DNA of 64,000 nucleotides from Gleimia hominis (GTDB taxonomy: Bacteria > Actinomycetota > Actinomycetes > Actinomycetales > Actinomycetaceae). A program made the translations under genes and the position numbers. This document shows positions 51,856-61,150 of this stretch, piece after piece (positions within the stretch are counted from its first letter, which is position 1; every line of letters starts with the position of its first letter). Under the pieces are notes generated by a model that saw only the letters and a list, made by a program, of their open reading frames with translations, had not been told where the DNA came from and did no database searches. Where the stretch lies: positions 310,001 through 374,000 of the forward strand of contig NZ_JASXSX010000001.1 of NCBI RefSeq assembly GCF_032085515.1. The letters are read 5' to 3'.

Positions 51856-53313
51856 TTATTGCCTTTCTTCAGGGCGCCCCTCCTGGGCCCACAGCGTGTG
51901 GTACACACCGGGTTTATCTACCCGCTGGTACGTGTGGGCACCGAAGAAGTCCCGCTGCCCCTGGATTAAACTTGCCGGCAGGCGTTGCGCCCGGATCTGG
52001 TCGAAGTAAGCCAGCGTGGAGCAGAACACGGGGGTGGGAATGCCGTGCTGAACGCCGGCGGCGGCGATGCGCCGCCACGCGGGTTCCACATCTTCGATTC
52101 GTTCCGCAAAGTAGTCCCCGGCCATCAGCAGGGCCAGGGTAGAGTCGGCTTCGTAAGCGCGCGTGATGTCAGTTAGGAACTGGGCGCGGATAATGCAGCC
52201 GCCCCGCCAGATTTGCGCCAACCCGGCCCGGTCAATGTCCCATCCGTATTCCGTGGCGGCGCGGGTAATCTGGTCGAAACCTTGCGAGTACGCCACGATT
52301 TTTGATGCCAGCAGGGCTTGGCGCACGTCCTCAATGAACGCGTCTGGGTCCGTGATGTTCCACTCGCTCACCTGGCCTTTGAACCGCGCTTGCGCTAGGG
52401 AACGGGATTCTTGTGAGGAAGACGCTCCGCGCGCCATCGTGGCTTCGGCGATCCCGGTTACGGGTACTGCGAGGTCCAGCGCGTTCTGCACCGTCCACTT
52501 ACCCGTCCCTTTTTGCGACGCCGCATCCACAATCAAGTCAACTAGGGGTTTACCGGTTTCTTCATCTACTTGCCGCAGTACTTGCGCAGTTATTTCAATG
52601 AGGTACGAGTTCAGCTCCCCCTCATTCCACCGGTCAAAAATGTCTGCTATCTGCAGAGGGGATAGGTCCAGGCCGGCGCGGAGCAGGTCGTAGGCTTCGG
52701 CAATTACCTGCATGTCTGCGTATTCAATCCCGTTGTGCACCATTTTCACGAAGTGGCCAGCGCCGTCCGCACCGATGTGCATGCAGCACGGTTCGCCGTC
52801 TACGTGCGCCGAGATTTTTTCGAACATGGGGCCAAGACGCTTGTAGGATTGCGCGGTGCCCCCAGGCATGATCGATGGGCCCCACAGGGCACCTTCCTCA
52901 CCCCCAGAAACACCTGCGCCAACGAAATGCAGGCCGCGGTCTCGGCACCATTTTTCACGCCGAATCGTGTCTGTGAACAGGGAGTTACCGCAGTCCACAA
53001 TGATGTCACCCTCGTCCATCAGGTTGGCCATCTGTTCCATCACGGCGTCGGTGGGGGCACCGGCTTTAACCATGATGATTCCCACGCGGGGTGGGCGCAG
53101 ACTTGCGATAAAGTCTTCCATCGTTGGGGCGGGCACGAACTCGGCTTCACTACCGTGCTTTTGGATGAACCGTTCTGTTCTCGGTTCCGTCCGGTTGCCC
53201 ACCGCGGTGTCGTAGCCGTTGCGCGCGAGGTTTCGAGCCAGGTTCGATCCCATCACGCCCATTCCCCACACGCCGATGTCGGCTGACGCTGGAGCTGGAG
53301 TTTCGATTGTCAT
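51856..53313 (-). CDS. gnd: 6-phosphogluconate dehydrogenase, decarboxylating
   Basis: Pentose-phosphate enzyme of 485 residues, making ribulose 5-phosphate, CO2 and NADPH. The nucleotide fold is GVMGSNLARNLARNGYDTAV and then NRTEPRTERF, the Arg-Thr after Asn favouring NADP. Catalytic parts are GVSGGEEGALWGPSIMPGG and KMVHNGIEYADMQ, and the C-terminal helix domain has YFGAH-like FFGAHTYQRVD. It follows an AAGGAG site and precedes the PBP gene by three bases. Confidence 0.96.
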   Translation of the reverse strand: MTIETPAPASADIGVWGMGVMGSNLARNLARNGYDTAVGNRTEPRTERFIQKHGSEAEFVPAPTMEDFIASLRPPRVGIIMVKAGAPTDAVMEQMANLMDEGDIIVDCGNSLFTDTIRREKWCRDRGLHFVGAGVSGGEEGALWGPSIMPGGTAQSYKRLGPMFEKISAHVDGEPCCMHIGADGAGHFVKMVHNGIEYADMQVIAEAYDLLRAGLDLSPLQIADIFDRWNEGELNSYLIEITAQVLRQVDEETGKPLVDLIVDAASQKGTGKWTVQNALDLAVPVTGIAEATMARGASSSQESRSLAQARFKGQVSEWNITDPDAFIEDVRQALLASKIVAYSQGFDQITRAATEYGWDIDRAGLAQIWRGGCIIRAQFLTDITRAYEADSTLALLMAGDYFAERIEDVEPAWRRIAAAGVQHGIPTPVFCSTLAYFDQIRAQRLPASLIQGQRDFFGAHTYQRVDKPGVYHTLWAQEGRPEERQ

Positions 53314-53370
53314 ACTGCTCCTTAAATAATCGCTTGTCTTAAATAAGGGTAATACGTTTTTACGTAAATG

Positions 53371-54834
53371 TTACTTATTGTGCGTTTTCCACCATTGCAC
53401 AAGCTCTTCTTCGGCCCGTTCTTGCCCCAGAGGTCCTTCTTCCATGCGGCGTTTGAGAAGGAACTGGTAGGCCTGTCCCACCTGCGGGCCCGGTTCTAAT
53501 CCGAGGATGCTCATAATCTGATCTCCATTGAGGTCCGGGCGTACCGCGTCAAGTTTTTCCTGTTTGGCAAGCTGGTCGATCCGCGCCTCTAAGTCGTCGT
53601 ACGCGGCCCGCAGGTAGTTGGCTTTGCGCCGGTTGCGGGTAGTGCAGTCCGCGCGAGTCAGGCGGTGAAGGCGTTGCAGTAGGTCACCGGCGTCAGCCAC
53701 GTAGCGACGCACCGCGGAGTCTGTCCACCCCTGCTCACCGTAACCATGGAACCGCAGGTGTAGGCGAACCAGTTTGGTCACGGCTTTGGTGGTGGCTTTG
53801 TCGAACTTCAGAGCTCGCATGCGCGCTCGCGTAAGCTTTGCACCCACGACCTCATGATGGTGAAAAGAAACCGTCCCATCGGGTTCAAATTTGCGGGTGT
53901 CAGGCTTGCCCACGTCGTGCATGATCGCGGCGAAACGGAGGATGAAGTCGGGGGCGGGAACCGGGCCGGTTTCGTCAGTTTCCATGGACATCGCGTTGTC
54001 TAACACCGTGAGGGTGTGCTCAAACACGTCTTTGTGACGGTTGTGTTCGTCGACAGTGTCGCGTAACGCGGAGAACTCCGGGAGCACTTCGTCGCACACC
54101 CCGGTGTACACCATTAGTTCTAAACCGCGGCGCGGATACGGGCTGATCATGAGCCGGTGCAATTCCGCTTGGACGCGTTCTGCGGACACGATCTGCAGGC
54201 GCGGTGCTTGCGCGGACATTGCGGCCATCACGTCTTCGGACACGTCAATGCCCAGCTGAGCGGTGAACCTGGCAGCCCGCATAATCCGCAGCGGGTCGTC
54301 GTCAAAAGACTGCTGGGCGGAAACCGGGGTTTTCAACACGCCTTCCGCCAGGTCTTCTAACCCACCGTGGGGGTCCACGAGCCTCAGTTGCGGCAGCAGC
54401 ATTGCGCACGCGTTGATGGTGAAGTCGCGGCGCGAAAGGTCACCTTCCAGGTGGTCGCCGTACTGCACGGTGGGTTTGCGTGAGGAACTGTCGTACTCTT
54501 CGGTGCGGTAGGTGGTGACTTCAACGGTGAGGCCCGCTTTTTGCCCGCCGATGGTGCCGAATGCTTTCCCCACCGCCCACGTGTTCGCTCCCCATTGGCG
54601 CAGTAGTTCTTGCGTGTCGTCGGGGCGGGCGTTGGTGGTGAGGTCGAAGTCGTGGGGGGTTTTCGCTAGGAACGCGTCGCGCACAGGGCCGCCCACGAGG
54701 GCGAGTTCGAACCCGGCGTCGGTAAACACGTGTCCGAGTTCCACGATTTGTTTCGGCAGGTGTTTGAATGCCGCGTGAGCGTTCGCCAGTAGCGTGGTTT
54801 GTGACCCACAACCCACATAGTTCGTCGTATCCAT
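53371..54834 (-). CDS. CCA tRNA nucleotidyltransferase
   Basis: Adds or repairs the 3' CCA of tRNAs, 487 residues. The nucleotidyltransferase head is LALVGGPVRDAFLAKTPHDF with DLTTNA (the DxD pair) and RDFTINACAML. The neck and body follow (FDDDPLRIMRAARFTAQLG), then an HD domain (HKDVFEHTLTVL, RFAAIMHDVGKP) typical of the actinobacterial PcnA-type enzymes. Whether it adds all three bases is not told by sequence. The gene is divergent from the NUDIX gene. Confidence 0.93.
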   Translation of the reverse strand: MDTTNYVGCGSQTTLLANAHAAFKHLPKQIVELGHVFTDAGFELALVGGPVRDAFLAKTPHDFDLTTNARPDDTQELLRQWGANTWAVGKAFGTIGGQKAGLTVEVTTYRTEEYDSSSRKPTVQYGDHLEGDLSRRDFTINACAMLLPQLRLVDPHGGLEDLAEGVLKTPVSAQQSFDDDPLRIMRAARFTAQLGIDVSEDVMAAMSAQAPRLQIVSAERVQAELHRLMISPYPRRGLELMVYTGVCDEVLPEFSALRDTVDEHNRHKDVFEHTLTVLDNAMSMETDETGPVPAPDFILRFAAIMHDVGKPDTRKFEPDGTVSFHHHEVVGAKLTRARMRALKFDKATTKAVTKLVRLHLRFHGYGEQGWTDSAVRRYVADAGDLLQRLHRLTRADCTTRNRRKANYLRAAYDDLEARIDQLAKQEKLDAVRPDLNGDQIMSILGLEPGPQVGQAYQFLLKRRMEEGPLGQERAEEELVQWWKTHNK

Positions 54835-54933
54835 CCCTATAAGAGTGCCAGAAATGCGGCGGCGACGCTAGAACGTTGCGCGGTAACGTTGGTGAATAGA
54901 CACTTTTTTGCGCTCGCCTAATAGAGTAGGGGT

Positions 54934-55470
54934 ATGTCTTCACGTAATCGTCGCCACCCGCTGGGGGTACCGCGCCCTCCGCGGAAGCGGCGTTTTCGGG
55001 CTCGTAAAACCCCAACGCTGGTGGTGGATGAAACCAGTGCGGGCGGGTTGGTAGTGCGCATTGAGAAGGGTCACCCGTACGTGGCGGTGATTGCGCGGCG
55101 CAACCGGGCGGGCAAGATTGAGTGGTGTTTACCTAAGGGGCATTTGGAACCGGGTGAGTCCGCCCCGGTGGCTGCAGTGCGGGAGATCGCCGAGGAAACT
55201 GGGATCACGGGCCGGGTAGTGGCGCCGCTGGCGTCTATTGACTACTGGTTTTCTTCTTTTGACAAGCGGATTCACAAGGTGGTGCACCATTATTTATTGG
55301 AGTACGAATCGGGTTCGATAACGGTTGAGAACGATCCGGATCATGAGGCGGAGGATGCCGCGTGGGTTCGTTTAGACCGCGTTTCTACCCGGCTGGTGTA
55401 CCCGAATGAGCGTCGTATCGTTGCGTTGGCGATCGACTTACTTTACCCCCCTGAGGTGGTGCGCCTGTGA
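54934..55470 (+). CDS. NUDIX hydrolase
   Basis: Pyrophosphohydrolase of 178 residues. An Arg/Pro-rich start (PPRKRRFRARKTPT) is followed by the NUDIX fold, with the box GHLEPGESAPVAAV then REIAEETGI, giving G-x5-E-x7-RE-x2-EE-x-G. Substrate could be an oxidised nucleotide or a NUDIX dinucleotide. It heads a plus-strand operon: its TGA overlaps the GTG of the DUF6049 gene by four bases. In actinobacteria this order with pcnA on one side and murJ on the other is conserved. Confidence 0.93.
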   Translation: MSSRNRRHPLGVPRPPRKRRFRARKTPTLVVDETSAGGLVVRIEKGHPYVAVIARRNRAGKIEWCLPKGHLEPGESAPVAAVREIAEETGITGRVVAPLASIDYWFSSFDKRIHKVVHHYLLEYESGSITVENDPDHEAEDAAWVRLDRVSTRLVYPNERRIVALAIDLLYPPEVVRL

Positions 55471-57641
55471 GGCGGCGCAGCCGCGGGCATGCGGTTTTTC
55501 CGGTTTTGGTGGCCTGCTGGGTACTGACCGCCCTGTTTACCCTGTTGTGGGCCGGGTTAGCAGCCCAGCCCGCGAGCGCCACCACGCGCGTTTCGACGAG
55601 TGCGCCCGAGGTGTCGCATGCCGAGCTTCAACCGATAACCAGCGTCCCTCGTGCGTTAACTGACCGACCTCAGGCTGCGCGGGCCCAAGCGAAATCAGCA
55701 GGTGCGGATCGCCAGGCGGGGGTAAAAACAGAACCTGCGAAAGCACCGTCGTTGGAGGTTACGGTTGAGTCGATATCCCCTCAGGTGTTAACGGACCAGA
55801 CGGAAGTTACGGTGACGGCGACTGTGACGGCGCATTCAAAAGGTTTTGAACGCGCGTTAGCGACCTTGAGTGTGCGGGAGGATTCCGCAGCTACCATGGC
55901 GGAGCTGACGGATTATTTACGCGGAAAAGGGGGCGGTGGTTTAGCGGTTGGGCAAGAGGAACTGTCTAGCTTGCAGGCGGGGCAGGCGCGGACGGTGACG
56001 TTCAAGGTGCCGACGCATTCGCTCCCTATATATGATGCGTTCAACTGGGGGCCGCGCGGGGTGGAGGTGTCCGTGCAGGCCACGCAGGAGAAATCCGCGC
56101 AAGATACAGATGCGGATGCGGGTACGCAGGCAAGTTCCAGCGAGGGTGAGGCGGTGCAGGCGGCGGCGCGGTCGGTGATTATTTGGGATTCGCAAATGGA
56201 CCTGCAGCCAGTTGGGGTGACGGCGCTGGTGCCGGTTGGGACGCAGTTGGATAAGGACCTCAAGCCGCAGTTCCCGGCCGGTACCCTGGTGCCGCGGCTG
56301 ACCACGGTCCCGGGGGTGGCGGTTGCGGCGGAGTCGCAGTTACTAAATACGGATAAGCAGCTGGTGCAAGACTTGGTTTCAGCGCGACAAACCCCGGTGA
56401 CGCTACCGGCGCTCGGGGCGAACCTTGCGGATTTGGCGCATACCAAAAACAAGGCGTTCATTAAGTTGGCGAAAACGTCCACCGGGGTGCATAAAGCTGC
56501 TGATGAGGCGCAGTTACCGACCGTTGATAACGTCGTGTGGGCGCGGGGTACCGCTTTGGATCGCATTACTGTGCGCGCGTGGGCAGACCGGGTGATAATC
56601 ACGTCTGACGAGGCGCTCGCACCGGTTTACTACCCCAGTTACACGCCCAGTGCCGTGTTCAGTGTTGACCCCCGCTCGGGCGTCACACTGCAGGGGGATG
56701 CGGCGAACGCGGGCACGCGCATCATTGCCACCAAGCAAAGTATTGACAATCTACTTGCCCAGCCGGCGAAAACCCCTGCGGAAGAGTTCAACGTGCGTCA
56801 ACTGTTGCGCGCCAGCACCGCGATCATCACCCGCGAACTGCCGCACGAACCCCGGTCGATCGCGGTGGCAGCGCCCACGGAGCTCACCGGCAATACCGTG
56901 GAGCGGCTGCGGGCCCTCATGAATAATTCGTGGGTGAAACCCACCCCCCTAAACGCGCTTATGAACGCGGACATAACGCAAGCGCGAGTGCGGGAAACGC
57001 TGGTGGAACACCGCCCCACCAGTGGGATTAACGCGAGCCAAGCGGAAGCAACCATGTCGGCGCTCGCCAGCACGAACGCGGTTGCGGGCGCGGTGGCGGA
57101 CACGGATACGCAACCGGCGCAGCTGCGTCAAGATGCCCTACTGGTGGCCCGCAGTGTCAAAACGGCGAAGCAAAGAGAGCAGATTCTAACGGACCTGAAG
57201 AAGCGGGCTCAGGCAATCTCAACAGCGCTGGTGGTCGCCCGGTCCGCGCCCATTAACCTGCTGGACTCCAAAACGAGCCTGCCAATAACGGTGAGTAACA
57301 AACTGGCGGACACCGCGAACGTAACCGTCACTGCCACCACGTTGGACCCGCGTTTGCGTCTCGGGGGTGCGCAGAAAACACAGGTGGCAGGCCGGACCGC
57401 AAAACTGGTGCGGATTCCCACCGAAGGCATTGGTTCCGGTAACGTAAAAGTTCGCGTATCCTTAACGAATCCGCAGGGTAAAGCGTTACACCCACCGCGT
57501 GAGATCGTGGTGCGGGTGCGTGCCGGGTGGGAGTCAAAAGGAACATTCGCTATCGGTGCTGCGCTGGCAGTGCTTTTAGTGATAGGTGTTGTGCGTAGTA
57601 TTCGAGGTGGTAGACGTGCCTCTACCTCCAAGGAGGTTTAA
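55467..57641 (+). CDS. DUF6049 family envelope protein
   Basis: Exported protein of 724 residues. It has a signal peptide or anchor (about 10-38, VFPVLVACWVLTALFTLLWA), a long external part and one C-terminal helix (about 692-712, TFAIGAALAVLLVIGVV) with a basic end. The mid-region repeats beta-strand patterns (DQTEVTVTATVTAH, KLADTANVTVTATTL) as in Ig-like domains. GTG start overlaps the NUDIX stop; its stop shares one base with murJ (TAATG). The invariable link with murJ suggests a role in cell-wall lipid II export or its control, but no activity is known. Confidence 0.88.
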   Translation: MRRRSRGHAVFPVLVACWVLTALFTLLWAGLAAQPASATTRVSTSAPEVSHAELQPITSVPRALTDRPQAARAQAKSAGADRQAGVKTEPAKAPSLEVTVESISPQVLTDQTEVTVTATVTAHSKGFERALATLSVREDSAATMAELTDYLRGKGGGGLAVGQEELSSLQAGQARTVTFKVPTHSLPIYDAFNWGPRGVEVSVQATQEKSAQDTDADAGTQASSSEGEAVQAAARSVIIWDSQMDLQPVGVTALVPVGTQLDKDLKPQFPAGTLVPRLTTVPGVAVAAESQLLNTDKQLVQDLVSARQTPVTLPALGANLADLAHTKNKAFIKLAKTSTGVHKAADEAQLPTVDNVVWARGTALDRITVRAWADRVIITSDEALAPVYYPSYTPSAVFSVDPRSGVTLQGDAANAGTRIIATKQSIDNLLAQPAKTPAEEFNVRQLLRASTAIITRELPHEPRSIAVAAPTELTGNTVERLRALMNNSWVKPTPLNALMNADITQARVRETLVEHRPTSGINASQAEATMSALASTNAVAGAVADTDTQPAQLRQDALLVARSVKTAKQREQILTDLKKRAQAISTALVVARSAPINLLDSKTSLPITVSNKLADTANVTVTATTLDPRLRLGGAQKTQVAGRTAKLVRIPTEGIGSGNVKVRVSLTNPQGKALHPPREIVVRVRAGWESKGTFAIGAALAVLLVIGVVRSIRGGRRASTSKEV

Positions 57642-59320
57642 TGACCCCAGATAACGAAGAGCTGGTGGGGGATCCGAAGCAGACGTCTATTGCTCGTTCC
57701 ACGGCGATTATGGCGGCGGGCACAATCGTGTCGCGCCTACTCGGGTTCGTCCGCTGGGGTCTGCTGCTGGTCGCGGTTGGGGGCACGGGTGCTAACGATG
57801 CGTTCCAAGTGGCGAATACCCTACCTAACACCGTGTTCAACATGCTGGCTGCGGGGCTTTTGGACGCGATTTTGGTGCCTCAAATTGTGAGGGCGTTCAA
57901 AACCCGCGGTGGGTCCGCGTACGTGAACCGGTTGCTCACGTTAGCGGGGTTGATTCTGCTGGGGCTCACCACGCTGATGGTGATCGGGGCGGGTGTGCTG
58001 GTGGAGATTTCTGCGGCGCAGATGGATCCGCAGTGGAAGCATTTGGCGATTATTTTTGCGGTCTGGTGCTTGCCACAGATCTTCTTCTACGGCCTGTATT
58101 CCCTGTTGGGAGAGACGTTGAACGCGCGCGGCGTGTTCGGCCCGTACATGTGGACACCGGTGGTTAATAACGTGGTCGCCATTGTGGGTCTGCTGGTTTT
58201 CATGATGGTGTATGGAACCGGTGGGGACCTGTTGGACGCCGCCACGTGGGATTGGGGTCGCACCGCCCTGTTAGCAGCCCCCACCACGCTGGGGGTAGTG
58301 GTGCAGGCGGTTATGCTGATGCCGTTTTTACGTTCCGCGGGCGTGCGGTTGCGGCTTGATTTTCATTTCCGAGGCGCGAACTTGCGTTCGGCGTCCAAGT
58401 TGACGGCGTGGGTGTTCGCCACGTTGACGGTGGGTCAGTTGGGGTACTTGTCGACTTCGAATATTGCGGCGGCGGCGAACAGTTGGGGGGTTGCGCACGA
58501 CACTTTTGCGCCCGCTAACGCCGCAATGTCGTACACGTTTATGGTGTACATGTTGCCGCAGTCGATTATTTCGGTTTCGATTGCGACGGCACTGTTCACG
58601 CGCCTGGCGGCGTCTGCGGCGGATCAGGATCATTTGATGATGGCGCAGCAGTACCATTTTGGGGTTCGTATCACGTCTATGTTGACGCTGTGGTTAGCGG
58701 CGTGCGTGGGGGCGGCAGCAGCCCCGGTTTTTCAGGCGTTGGGGCCTAACAATTCGGTTGAGATCCTGTCGGGTTTCGTGGATGTGTTGATTGCTTTGCT
58801 GCCGGGTTTGGCGGGGGCCGCGGTGATTTTGTTTTCGCAACGCGTGTTTTATTCGCTTGAGGACGGGCGCCCGGTGTTCTTCACGGTGCTGGTGCCTACG
58901 CTGTGTGGGATTGCGTTGGCGTGGACGTTGAAGGCGTTTATCCACCCGACTTTCTGGCTGCTCGGGGCTTCGGTTGCGGATTCGCTGTCGCGGATTGCGC
59001 AGGGGGTGATTGCCGCGTTCTACGTGAAACGCAAGCTGCCGGACGCGGATCCGCTGCGGGTTATTAACGACGCGCTGCGCTACGGGTTTTTTGCTATTTC
59101 CGCCGCTTTGGTGGGGGCCGCGTTTTTGCACGTGGTGGGCCCGTTTGCGACGGGTTCGGCCCTGGTGTGTCTGCTGGGTGCCCTGTGGCGGGGCGTGCTT
59201 ACCGGCGTGATTGTGACGGGTGTTTTCTTCGGTTTCTTGATTGCATTCGATAGGGCGAATTCGCAGCGGGCGCTGGAGGTGCTGTCGCGCCGGATTCCGC
59301 CACTGCGCCGGTTCGTGTAG
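57641..59320 (+). CDS. murJ: Lipid II flippase MurJ (MviN)
   Basis: Flips lipid II across the membrane for peptidoglycan synthesis. It has 559 residues and 14 predicted helices. The family start MAAGTIVSRLLGFVRWGLLL is followed by ANTLPNTVFNMLAAGLLDAI and YVNRLLTLAG, then GPYMWTPVVNNVVAIVG in the middle. The basic residues expected in the central cavity are present (for example Arg in FVRW). It has no C-terminal pseudokinase domain, unlike the Mycobacterium protein. The next gene, at 59439, may stand in for part of that extension. Confidence 0.95.
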   Translation: MTPDNEELVGDPKQTSIARSTAIMAAGTIVSRLLGFVRWGLLLVAVGGTGANDAFQVANTLPNTVFNMLAAGLLDAILVPQIVRAFKTRGGSAYVNRLLTLAGLILLGLTTLMVIGAGVLVEISAAQMDPQWKHLAIIFAVWCLPQIFFYGLYSLLGETLNARGVFGPYMWTPVVNNVVAIVGLLVFMMVYGTGGDLLDAATWDWGRTALLAAPTTLGVVVQAVMLMPFLRSAGVRLRLDFHFRGANLRSASKLTAWVFATLTVGQLGYLSTSNIAAAANSWGVAHDTFAPANAAMSYTFMVYMLPQSIISVSIATALFTRLAASAADQDHLMMAQQYHFGVRITSMLTLWLAACVGAAAAPVFQALGPNNSVEILSGFVDVLIALLPGLAGAAVILFSQRVFYSLEDGRPVFFTVLVPTLCGIALAWTLKAFIHPTFWLLGASVADSLSRIAQGVIAAFYVKRKLPDADPLRVINDALRYGFFAISAALVGAAFLHVVGPFATGSALVCLLGALWRGVLTGVIVTGVFFGFLIAFDRANSQRALEVLSRRIPPLRRFV

Positions 59321-59438
59321 TGATTTGCACCGCGTGTGTGTGGTTAAACGGTGCGTATGCGCCGGTGGGATACGCGTTGCGTTAAGCTGAGTGTGAATAT
59401 TTGGTTGGTTTTTACCGTGTTTTTTGAGGGGGTTGCGC

Positions 59439-60899
59439 ATGTCTGATGCTGAGCGTGAAGATCAGTCTACGCCGAAGCCGGACACCCCGGATGAGTCCAC
59501 CGGTTCGTTCACCCAAGCTGTTACCGGGGCGCTGAAGCGGATTAACCAGTCGATGTCTACCCAAGCGTTGCAGAAGAAGTTGCGAGAGCGGTTGGGTAAG
59601 CAGGCGCGGCGTAATCTTGGGGAGCGCGCGTCTTTACCAGATTTTGAGGACCTGTTGGTTGACCCGCAGGTCGATCAGCATGAGCCTCGGCATTCGCGTG
59701 GTGACGTGCTAGATCAGGTGCGGGCGTCGGATAAGACCCCCACGTCGGATAAGACCCCCACGTCGGCAGAAGAACCGAAAGGTGCGCCCGCCCCTCAGGT
59801 GTCTAAAACGGCGGAACCGGGTGAAAGTGCAGCGGAACCGGAAGACACAACGAAGGCGTTTGTGGATGAGGTGGTTAACGCTCAGCCATTCGATGGTGAA
59901 GGGACATTGTCGCAGTTGCCGAAGTGGCGGGCCCTACCCGTGTCGGAGGAGTCTGAAACTGAACCTGAGGCACCGGTGGATGCGGACGCTGACTACGCAG
60001 AAGAAACGCAGCTGCGGACCACGGGGATTCCCCAGGTGACGCCCACAAGTGGAGCCAATGAGGAAGGTGAGGGGGAGTCGGCTGGCTCTATCGATGGGGA
60101 ACCTGGCGCTGATACTGCGGATGCAGCGGAAAAAGAGGGGCAACCGTGGTTGCAGACCTTGAAGCGGGGTCGCGGGCGCGTCCTGTCTTTACCGTCTGGG
60201 ACGCGGGCGTTGTCGCATTCTTTGCATAGCGTGCGCACCTCGTTCGATGAGTTCAACGAGGGGGCGAGCGTGGACCCGACGCGGCCAACGATTATCCTGT
60301 TTGCCTCCCTCACCGTGGTGGCTGCGCTGATTGCCACACTGACGTTGTTCAACACTTCTCTACCGAGTGTTCTTACAAAATCAGATTCACCTAAACCCGC
60401 GGCGGCAGCACCGCAGAAAGAGACGCAAGAACCTCAGGAGAAGAAGGAGCCTCAAGCGAATAAACCGCAAACTAGTGCGCCGCAAGTGGAGTCTATAGAA
60501 GTGGTTTCGTTCCAAAATGACGGTGGGGACCACCCGGAGCAGGCCGCACAAATGTTTGACGGGAACCCAGATACGGGGTGGCAAAGCCGGTACTTTATGA
60601 ACCCGGACCTGCCCCCGGAGAATACTATCCGCCTGATCGTGCACCTGAAAGCAGATGCGGACGTGAAGGAAGTTTCGTTTGACGGGCCGATTGAAGGCGG
60701 GCAAGTGGACCTGCGGGTAGGCGATGGGTCCAAGCCGTTCGAAACGAAAGTGTTGACGTCCGCAGCGATGAAGGGGACGACCACCTTGAAGCCTTCTGAG
60801 GTGACGAAAGGGAAAGTGGTGACACTCGACTTCGTGTCCCTGCCCGTGGATGACGAGTCGCATTACCGCGTGAAAATAAACGAACTGCGCGTCAAATAG
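59439..60899 (+). CDS. Membrane protein with acidic N-terminal region and discoidin-like C-terminal domain
   Basis: A 486-residue protein after murJ. Residues 1-280 are mostly acidic and low in structure (many Glu, Pro, Thr; short repeat SDKTPTSDKTPTS). A basic stretch (SLHSVRTSF) is followed by one helix (about 284-306, IILFASLTVVAALIATLTLF). After a Pro/Gln/Lys-rich linker comes an external domain (about 350-486) with VVSFQNDGGDHPEQAAQMFD and GNPDTGWQSRYFM, which looks like a discoidin/F5-8 type sugar-binding fold. I chose the ATG at 59439 with GAGGGG ahead. In related genomes this place has MurJ-linked pseudokinase proteins; here no kinase fold is seen. Confidence 0.75.
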   Translation: MSDAEREDQSTPKPDTPDESTGSFTQAVTGALKRINQSMSTQALQKKLRERLGKQARRNLGERASLPDFEDLLVDPQVDQHEPRHSRGDVLDQVRASDKTPTSDKTPTSAEEPKGAPAPQVSKTAEPGESAAEPEDTTKAFVDEVVNAQPFDGEGTLSQLPKWRALPVSEESETEPEAPVDADADYAEETQLRTTGIPQVTPTSGANEEGEGESAGSIDGEPGADTADAAEKEGQPWLQTLKRGRGRVLSLPSGTRALSHSLHSVRTSFDEFNEGASVDPTRPTIILFASLTVVAALIATLTLFNTSLPSVLTKSDSPKPAAAAPQKETQEPQEKKEPQANKPQTSAPQVESIEVVSFQNDGGDHPEQAAQMFDGNPDTGWQSRYFMNPDLPPENTIRLIVHLKADADVKEVSFDGPIEGGQVDLRVGDGSKPFETKVLTSAAMKGTTTLKPSEVTKGKVVTLDFVSLPVDDESHYRVKINELRVK

Positions 60900-61053
60900 T
60901 CTGCGGAATGCTTTCTCGGAGTGCATGCCCTTCTAGGCGCACATCTGCGGTTTCGAAGTTCGGGCGGTTCACAGGGCGCCCGTTCCAGCTTGAGGGCGCG
61001 GATTTCGGGGGCGCGGCCCTGTGTTTCGCTGGGAGCACATCCGACTTGGGGCG

Positions 61054-61080
61054 CGGGAATAAAGTGGGTGCCTGTAGAGT
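61054..61080 (+). promoter_or_regulatory. SigR/SigH-type promoter for trxB
   Basis: GGGAAT (61054-61059), 18-base spacer and GTT (61078-61080), the consensus GGAAT-N18-GTT of disulfide-stress sigma factors. It lies about 71 bases before the trxB start. trxBA is a classic target of SigR in Streptomyces. Confidence 0.65.
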
Positions 61081-61150
61081 TGTGTTAGTTGTTGGATGAG
61101 TACTGTAACGATAAGTGCTGTAACTCTTTGTGATTGACCAGTGGAGTTTT

